Assembly: GCF_011516765.1 (NCBI RefSeq)
Contig: NZ_JAAABN010000002.1
Coordinates: forward strand, 1 to 64,000
Length of the DNA: 64,000 nucleotides
Direction: 5' to 3'
Source of the DNA: Acetobacter sicerae
Lineage (GTDB): Bacteria > Pseudomonadota > Alphaproteobacteria > Acetobacterales > Acetobacteraceae
In this document: positions 59,459 to 64,000 of the stretch, piece by piece
Position numbering within the stretch: the first letter of the stretch is position 1
How the letters are laid out: every line of letters starts with the position of its first letter
Translations under genes and position numbers: made by a program
Notes under the pieces: generated by a model
Told to the model about the DNA's origin: nothing
What the model saw: the letters and a program-made list of their open reading frames with translations, nothing else
Databases searched by the model: none

Positions 59459-60597
59459 GCCACTGTCCTTTCCAAAAGCCGTTCGTAAACACGCTTCAGG
59501 GTATCGAGATCTGAAACGGCGACGTGCTCGTCAATCTGGTGCATGCTCGCCCCGACAAGGCCAAATTCCGCCACAGGGCAGTACAGGGCGATAAAGCGGG
59601 CATCCGAAGTGCCTCCGCCCGTATCGAGACGAGGCTCCCTGCCCGTCACATCCTGAACCGATGCTTTCAGGGCGTTCAGTTCCGGTCCCGGCTGCGTCAG
59701 AAATGATTCACCGCTGATGCTGGCCTCGACCTGACAGTCGGGCGCATGCCGGTGACAGACGGTTTCGATCCATTCCCGCAGCGATGCTCCTGTATGAAGA
59801 TCATTGAAGCGGATATTCAGGGCGGCCTTTGCCTCTGCGGGAATCACGTTCGAGGCGGTATTGCCGACGTCCATGCTCGTCACCTGAAGACTGGACGGCT
59901 CAAACCATTCCGAACCCTGATCCAGCGGTTTTTCCGTCAGTTCGCTCAGGATACGGATCAGCCTGTGGACCGGATTATCCGCACGATGCGGGTAAGCGAC
60001 ATGTCCCTGCCGCCCCTTCACCGTAATACGGACATTGATGCTGCCGCGTCGTCCGATCTTGATGACTTCGCCCATGACGGTCGGGTTGGTGGGTTCGCCC
60101 ACCACGCAGAAGTCCGGGATCTGGTCATGGTCCTTCATCCACTCCAGCACCTTGATGGTGCCGAAACGGGCGGGGCCTTCCTCATCACCGGTAATGAGCA
60201 GGCTGATGGAGCCTTGCGGTTCGGGTGTGTTCGCAAGAAAGGAAGAAACGGCGGCGACAAAGGCGGCAATACCGCCTTTCATGTCACAGGCGCCCCGTCC
60301 GTAAAGGACACCCTTCTCCACGGAGCCTGCAAACGGCCCGTGCTGCCAGCCCTGCTGTCCCGGCGGCACGACGTCCGTATGCCCGGCGAAACAGAGATGA
60401 GGGCCGCCTGCACCCCGTCGGGCGAAGAGATTGGGTGTGCGTTCCGCCCCTTCTCCGAAGGGAAGGTGGAAAACCTCAAACCCCATGGCGCTTAATGTTT
60501 CGCCCAGAGCGATCTGGGATTCGCCGGGATCCGGACTGACGGACGGGTGACGAATCAGGTCAGAAGCAAGGGCGGTAACATCAAGCGCACGCGTCAT
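59455..60597 (-). CDS. dapE: Succinyl-diaminopimelate desuccinylase
   Basis: The 380-residue M20 zinc hydrolase makes LL-diaminopimelate. It has LCFAGHTDVVPPG (first zinc His and Asp), GRGACDMKGGIAAFVAA (bridging Asp), ITGDEEGPARFGTIKVLEWM (catalytic Glu pair), VVGEPTNPTVMGEVIKIGRRG and, at the end, TGGGTSDARFIALYCPVAEFGLVGASMHQIDEHV (last His). It starts 9 bp after dapD in the same operon and overlaps the following membrane-protein gene. Confidence 0.95.
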   Translation of the reverse strand: MTRALDVTALASDLIRHPSVSPDPGESQIALGETLSAMGFEVFHLPFGEGAERTPNLFARRGAGGPHLCFAGHTDVVPPGQQGWQHGPFAGSVEKGVLYGRGACDMKGGIAAFVAAVSSFLANTPEPQGSISLLITGDEEGPARFGTIKVLEWMKDHDQIPDFCVVGEPTNPTVMGEVIKIGRRGSINVRITVKGRQGHVAYPHRADNPVHRLIRILSELTEKPLDQGSEWFEPSSLQVTSMDVGNTASNVIPAEAKAALNIRFNDLHTGASLREWIETVCHRHAPDCQVEASISGESFLTQPGPELNALKASVQDVTGREPRLDTGGGTSDARFIALYCPVAEFGLVGASMHQIDEHVAVSDLDTLKRVYERLLERTVA

Positions 60598-60606
60598 GGA
60601 GTGTTC

Positions 60607-61455
60607 TCAGTCACGCAGCAGATCGTTGATGGACGTCTTGGAGCGGGTCCGTTCGTCCACACGCTTGACGATCACGGCGCAGGCCAGAGACGGGTTGGGC
60701 TGACCATTGGCGTTGAGCGGCACTTTCGCAGGTAGCGAACCCGGGACGACCACGGAGTAGGCCGGAACGCGGCCCATGTGGACCTCGCCCGTCGCACGAT
60801 CGATGATCTTGGTGGAGGCGCCAAGGAACACGCCCATCGACAGGACGGAGCCGCGCTCGACGATCACGCCTTCGGCCACTTCCGAACGGGCGCCGATGAA
60901 GCAGTTATCCTCGATGATGACGGGAGCAGCCTGCAGAGGCTCCAGCACGCCGCCGATTCCCGCGCCGCCGCTGATGTGACAGTTCTTGCCGATCTGGGCG
61001 CAGCTGCCGACGGTGGCCCATGTGTCGACCATGGTGCCGGAATCAACACGCGCACCGACATTCACGAAGCTTGGCATCAGCACGACGCCCGGCGCGATGA
61101 AGGCCGAACGACGGACAACGGAGCCCGGAACGGCGCGGAAGCCTGCTTCCGCAAAGCGTGCGGCGTCCCAGCCTGCGAACTTCAGCGGCACCTTGTCGAA
61201 AGCCGGAGCGCCAGCAGCGCCACCTTCGATGATCGCATTATCGAACAGACGGAAAGACAGCAGAACGGCCTTTTTCAGCCATTCGTGAACCGTCCAGCCT
61301 GACTCGCCCGGCTCGGCGACGCGGAGACGACCGGAGTCCAGTCCTTCAAGGACCGTCTCGATCGCAGACCGGTCATCCCCGGTCGTGGCTGGCGACACAG
61401 TGGTGCGCGCTTCCCAAAGCGCTTCGATCCGGGATCTGAGTTTCTCTTCGCTCAT
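60607..61455 (-). CDS. dapD: 2,3,4,5-tetrahydropyridine-2,6-dicarboxylate N-succinyltransferase
   Basis: The 282-residue left-handed beta-helix acyltransferase succinylates tetrahydrodipicolinate. Its hexapeptide repeats are clear: [61 protein letters not shown]. Also conserved are [50 protein letters not shown] and the C-terminal [19 protein letters not shown]. First gene of dapD-dapE; the DAP pathway is of the succinylase type. Confidence 0.96.
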   Translation of the reverse strand: MSEEKLRSRIEALWEARTTVSPATTGDDRSAIETVLEGLDSGRLRVAEPGESGWTVHEWLKKAVLLSFRLFDNAIIEGGAAGAPAFDKVPLKFAGWDAARFAEAGFRAVPGSVVRRSAFIAPGVVLMPSFVNVGARVDSGTMVDTWATVGSCAQIGKNCHISGGAGIGGVLEPLQAAPVIIEDNCFIGARSEVAEGVIVERGSVLSMGVFLGASTKIIDRATGEVHMGRVPAYSVVVPGSLPAKVPLNANGQPNPSLACAVIVKRVDERTRSKTSINDLLRD

Positions 61456-61591
61456 CGTCTTCCACAGTCAAAATAGCTGAAAGGCGACCCTGCCAATGGG
61501 CCAGCACAGGTTACCTGAAGGGCGGACCATGCTGTTCGGGGCATCTTCTGTCAACGCAACCGGCTCTTAACGAGACAGAAACTATTCCCGG

Positions 61592-63031
61592 ATGAAATGC
61601 GAAAGCATGAACACCACGCCTTCCTCTCCTGCGTCAGAATCGTCGCCACCCGGTCAGGATGGCAAACTGATGGACGCGCTTCTCGCCAGTCGTCGTCGCT
61701 GGAAAAGCCTGACGCAGCTGGTTGCCGATTTTATTTTCGAAACGGACAATGAAGGCCGTTTCACCTTTTTCGAGGCTGGTCCGGCGCTCGGATGGAACGA
61801 TCAGGAACTGATCGGGGAAGAGGGCACCAGACTCCTTCCCTGCGTGAATTCGGCTCCGGCTCCCAACCCTTTCAAGACACGGAATGTTATCCGCAGCCGC
61901 CGCTGCTGGATCAAAAGATCTGACAGTACTTTTGGCTGCATGCTGGTTTATGCAACCCCCCTGCTCTCCCCGGATGGACAGCATGCAGGCGTGCGGGGCC
62001 TTGGCATCGATGTGTCAGACGAAGTCGGATCGAACGCCAATCTTGCGGTTGCCCGCCTTCACAGCGAGATCGTGCGGCGCATTACGGCGACGATGCGCTC
62101 ACGCGCCCTGTCACGTCTGGGCATTCCACCCGCCTTCGATGAACTGGCGGCCATGCTCGGCGCTGTCGGTGGTGTGCTGATTTCCGAATCTCCGGAAGGA
62201 AAATCAGACAGCGACGAAACCGATTCCGATGACGAAATCGTTCACCGGCTTCAGACCTCGACACCGTCTTTCGACGCCATGATCGAGGACATGTTGCGGC
62301 AGCCGGTGGCGGGCAATCTCTCTTTCGAGCCGGAAATCAGGCAGATCGAGGGACATGACGTCATCCTTTGCCGCAGCCGCGTGCGCTACAATGCGCCGGC
62401 CGCCATGGCGTTGTGGAGAAACAATGTCGGCGTCTGGTCGCAGGATGACGCCAATCTGGCGGATGCTGCTCTCGCTACATTCGCCTCTGCACTTGAAATG
62501 AGCGCCCTCAACCGTGCGCTGGCCCGCAATGCACGGTTTGACCCGCTTACAGGCATGCTGAACCGGAACGGTCTCCTGACCGAAATTTCCCGGCGGCTGC
62601 CTCGGCTGGATCGGGAACGTCTGTCCGGCACCCTGCTGGTCATCGGGCTGGATCGTTTTTCAGACATCAACGCCCGCTTCGGTTTCGAAGCCGGGGACAG
62701 CGCCCTTCAGCAGGTCGCCAGCTATCTGCGGGACGCCATTCGTCCAACAGATCTCGCCGGCCGACTTGGCGGAGACATTTTCGGGCTCTGGCTCGATGGC
62801 GCTGATCATTTTGTCGCAGCTGAACGGGCGGAAGCGTTCTGTCAGCACGGCGCAGCCATTTTTGTTGCGGAACCCATCACCCTCACTTTCTCGGTCGGTC
62901 TTGCCGCCCGGAATTGGGAGACGGGTGAGAGCGTTGAGTCGCTTATCGACCGCGCAAGTTTTGCCATGCGCAGCGTGAAACTCGCAGGGGGCGCTCGCTG
63001 GCACACCTCATTGGAAGAATCTTCACCATGA
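61592..63031 (+). CDS. PAS/GGDEF-like protein with degenerate GGDIF site
   Basis: In this 479-residue protein, an N-terminal PAS-like segment (about 38-145; LVADFIFETDNEGRFTFFEAGPALGWNDQELIG) precedes a middle GAF-like region (about 150-305). The C-terminal domain has GGDEF-domain structure (ARFDPLTGMLNRNGLLTEISRR, VIGLDRFSDINARFGFEAGDSALQQVASYL). The signature is GGDIF at 393-397 instead of GG(D/E)EF, so diguanylate cyclase activity is doubtful and it may be a c-di-GMP or GTP effector. Start ATG 61592 or 61607. The stop overlaps the following gene (ATGA). Confidence 0.85.
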   Translation: MKCESMNTTPSSPASESSPPGQDGKLMDALLASRRRWKSLTQLVADFIFETDNEGRFTFFEAGPALGWNDQELIGEEGTRLLPCVNSAPAPNPFKTRNVIRSRRCWIKRSDSTFGCMLVYATPLLSPDGQHAGVRGLGIDVSDEVGSNANLAVARLHSEIVRRITATMRSRALSRLGIPPAFDELAAMLGAVGGVLISESPEGKSDSDETDSDDEIVHRLQTSTPSFDAMIEDMLRQPVAGNLSFEPEIRQIEGHDVILCRSRVRYNAPAAMALWRNNVGVWSQDDANLADAALATFASALEMSALNRALARNARFDPLTGMLNRNGLLTEISRRLPRLDRERLSGTLLVIGLDRFSDINARFGFEAGDSALQQVASYLRDAIRPTDLAGRLGGDIFGLWLDGADHFVAAERAEAFCQHGAAIFVAEPITLTFSVGLAARNWETGESVESLIDRASFAMRSVKLAGGARWHTSLEESSP

Positions 63032-64000
63032 ACATGAACCCTTCATTAGATCCAAAATTTTTTCAGATCCTGCCCACGCGTTCGCTGTCTTCTGTTCCGC
63101 CAACGTCGGCAGGTCCCGCATTACGGGACAAACCACGCAGTGCCGCCACCGTCACAATGACGACGACACCTGAATTGTGGGAATGCCTGAAAAGTCGCAT
63201 TACGGCTCTTCGCCCCGACTTCAATGCTCAACGCATTGAAACGCTGACAGCCTCCGTTCAGGGCTCCCTGACCGTTCTGATGGCCGAAAGCTGGCAGCGC
63301 GCACGCCGTGTCATCGCTCAGGCGACGGGTGATGCGCAGGCCATTTCGATCATCGGCCCGCTATCAGAATCCCCTTCCATTGCCGAACGTCTCATGAGCG
63401 AGATTGATGACGCGACCCTGGAGCAGGAAATCAGCCGCCGTCAGCGCAATGGAAAGATGGTTCCGTCGGTCAAGACGGTGCGGTCCCACGCCATTCTTGA
63501 GCATCTGGCGGAACGGCCACTGACCGAACTGGAACCCGCTCTTGATGAAATGGAGCGGTCACCTGAAAGACCAACCACTCTCGAATATGCGTGCATCACC
63601 ACGGTGAAAAACCTTGTGAGAGAGCGCTGCGCCAATCTTGTGGCGCCGGTCAAACACAAGATTGAAAGAGAGCTCTCTTTCGAACTTGCCGCGACATCGG
63701 AAGTCATCAAGCCGACGAGAAACGCTGCGGTTTCTACGGTCATGAATGACGATATCGTCGATCTGGCCACGCAGGCCCTGCATGACGACAATGTCGACGC
63801 CATTATCGAGATTCTTGCCCGCACGCCGAACATTGCGCCTGATGTCACCAGAGAAACACTGAACGGACGCAATGCCCGGGGACTTGTCGCCCTGGCATGG
63901 AAAGCTGGTCTGCCTGCATCTCTGGCTGCGGCAATACAGATCCACCTTGCCCTGATCCCGCCGACGCGCGCCATTCTGCCGTCTGCTGACGGTTCTTACG
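63028..64000 (+). CDS. DUF2336-family protein, partial (runs off window)
   Basis: From ATG 63028 the frame is open for 324 codons to the window edge. It contains a helical, HEAT-like region (SIAERLMSEIDDATLEQEIS, VRSHAILEHLAERPLTELEPAL, VDAIIEILARTPNIAPDV) and the DUF2336-typical end GRNARGLVALAWKAGLPASLA. DUF2336 proteins are found in alphaproteobacteria and have unknown roles. Its ATG overlaps the GGDEF-like gene's stop by four bases, so the two are translated together and may act in one signalling pathway. The C-terminus is outside the window. Confidence 0.72.
   Translation, partial: MNMNPSLDPKFFQILPTRSLSSVPPTSAGPALRDKPRSAATVTMTTTPELWECLKSRITALRPDFNAQRIETLTASVQGSLTVLMAESWQRARRVIAQATGDAQAISIIGPLSESPSIAERLMSEIDDATLEQEISRRQRNGKMVPSVKTVRSHAILEHLAERPLTELEPALDEMERSPERPTTLEYACITTVKNLVRERCANLVAPVKHKIERELSFELAATSEVIKPTRNAAVSTVMNDDIVDLATQALHDDNVDAIIEILARTPNIAPDVTRETLNGRNARGLVALAWKAGLPASLAAAIQIHLALIPPTRAILPSADGSY

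Noticed and set aside
1-64000. CRISPR arrays, rRNA genes, prophage structural genes, replication origin
   Set aside because: No regular spaced repeats, rRNA segments, capsid or tail genes, or origin-like iterons were seen on reading the window.

Overview
The window is a chromosome-type segment from an alphaproteobacterium, most likely an acetic acid bacterium (Acetobacteraceae). The indications are an alphaproteobacterial LexA box (GAAC-N7-GAAC), an E. coli-type SerA, a DUF2336 protein, a SecB/Tim44-like pair, an ArsR-methyltransferase regulator next to metF, a cobalamin riboswitch, and two IS5-type elements with a homopolymer between their two reading frames. The genus assignment is inference from family knowledge.

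Left part (1-12.4 kb): an accessory region. A lone SAM-dependent methyltransferase and transposon debris precede a compact operon, proX-proW-(choline dehydrogenase)-proV-(aldehyde dehydrogenase)-(Rieske oxygenase). It encodes uptake of a quaternary amine and a plausible oxidation route from choline via betaine aldehyde to glycine betaine and perhaps dimethylglycine. Two related, inactivated insertion sequences in opposite orientation bracket this operon like a composite transposon. The right-hand copy has cut off the start of a cupin gene.

12.5-17.2 kb: a DNA-damage module. A UvrD-like helicase and an SRAP (YedK/HMCES) protein diverge from imuA across a perfect LexA box. imuB is cut after about 50 codons, and the remainder up to tRNA-Ser(UGA) is AT-rich with one small HTH protein. 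This looks like an insertion or deletion scar beside a tRNA gene.

17.4-32.7 kb: mostly housekeeping. It holds an LpxR-like outer-membrane protein, a tandem cold-shock protein, smpB, dapA, pheA, kdsB, a membrane cytochrome c, hisN, serA, a YifB/ComM ATPase, a CsbD protein, a TonB protein, a lipoprotein, secB, a histidine phosphatase, a Tim44-like protein and an orphan DNA methyltransferase.

32.7-46 kb: a triheme cytochrome c peroxidase with an upstream FNR-like site. Next is a methionine locus in which metF is intact but B12-independent metE is reduced to a 95-codon internal-deletion remnant, still preceded by its cobalamin riboswitch and a divergent ArsR-methyltransferase regulator. Then come an Smr protein and a complete propionate (2-methylcitrate) operon, prpD-prpC-prpB-acs, with its divergent XRE/ScfR-type regulator and a TTTGCAAA box.

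46-64 kb: a serine-rich small protein, a double-glycine-leader peptide (possible bacteriocin or RiPP precursor) and a BtuFCD-like ABC importer preceded by a degenerate cobalamin-riboswitch-like segment. Upstream of these is a pair of abutting genes I do not recognise. Then follow an RsmB-like rRNA methyltransferase, rpe, a heparinase II/III-like protein, a GT4 glycosyltransferase, dapD-dapE, a GGDEF-like protein with a degenerate GGDIF site, and a DUF2336 protein that runs off the window. The loss of metE and the putative B12 importer together suggest a strain that depends on cobalamin for methionine synthesis.
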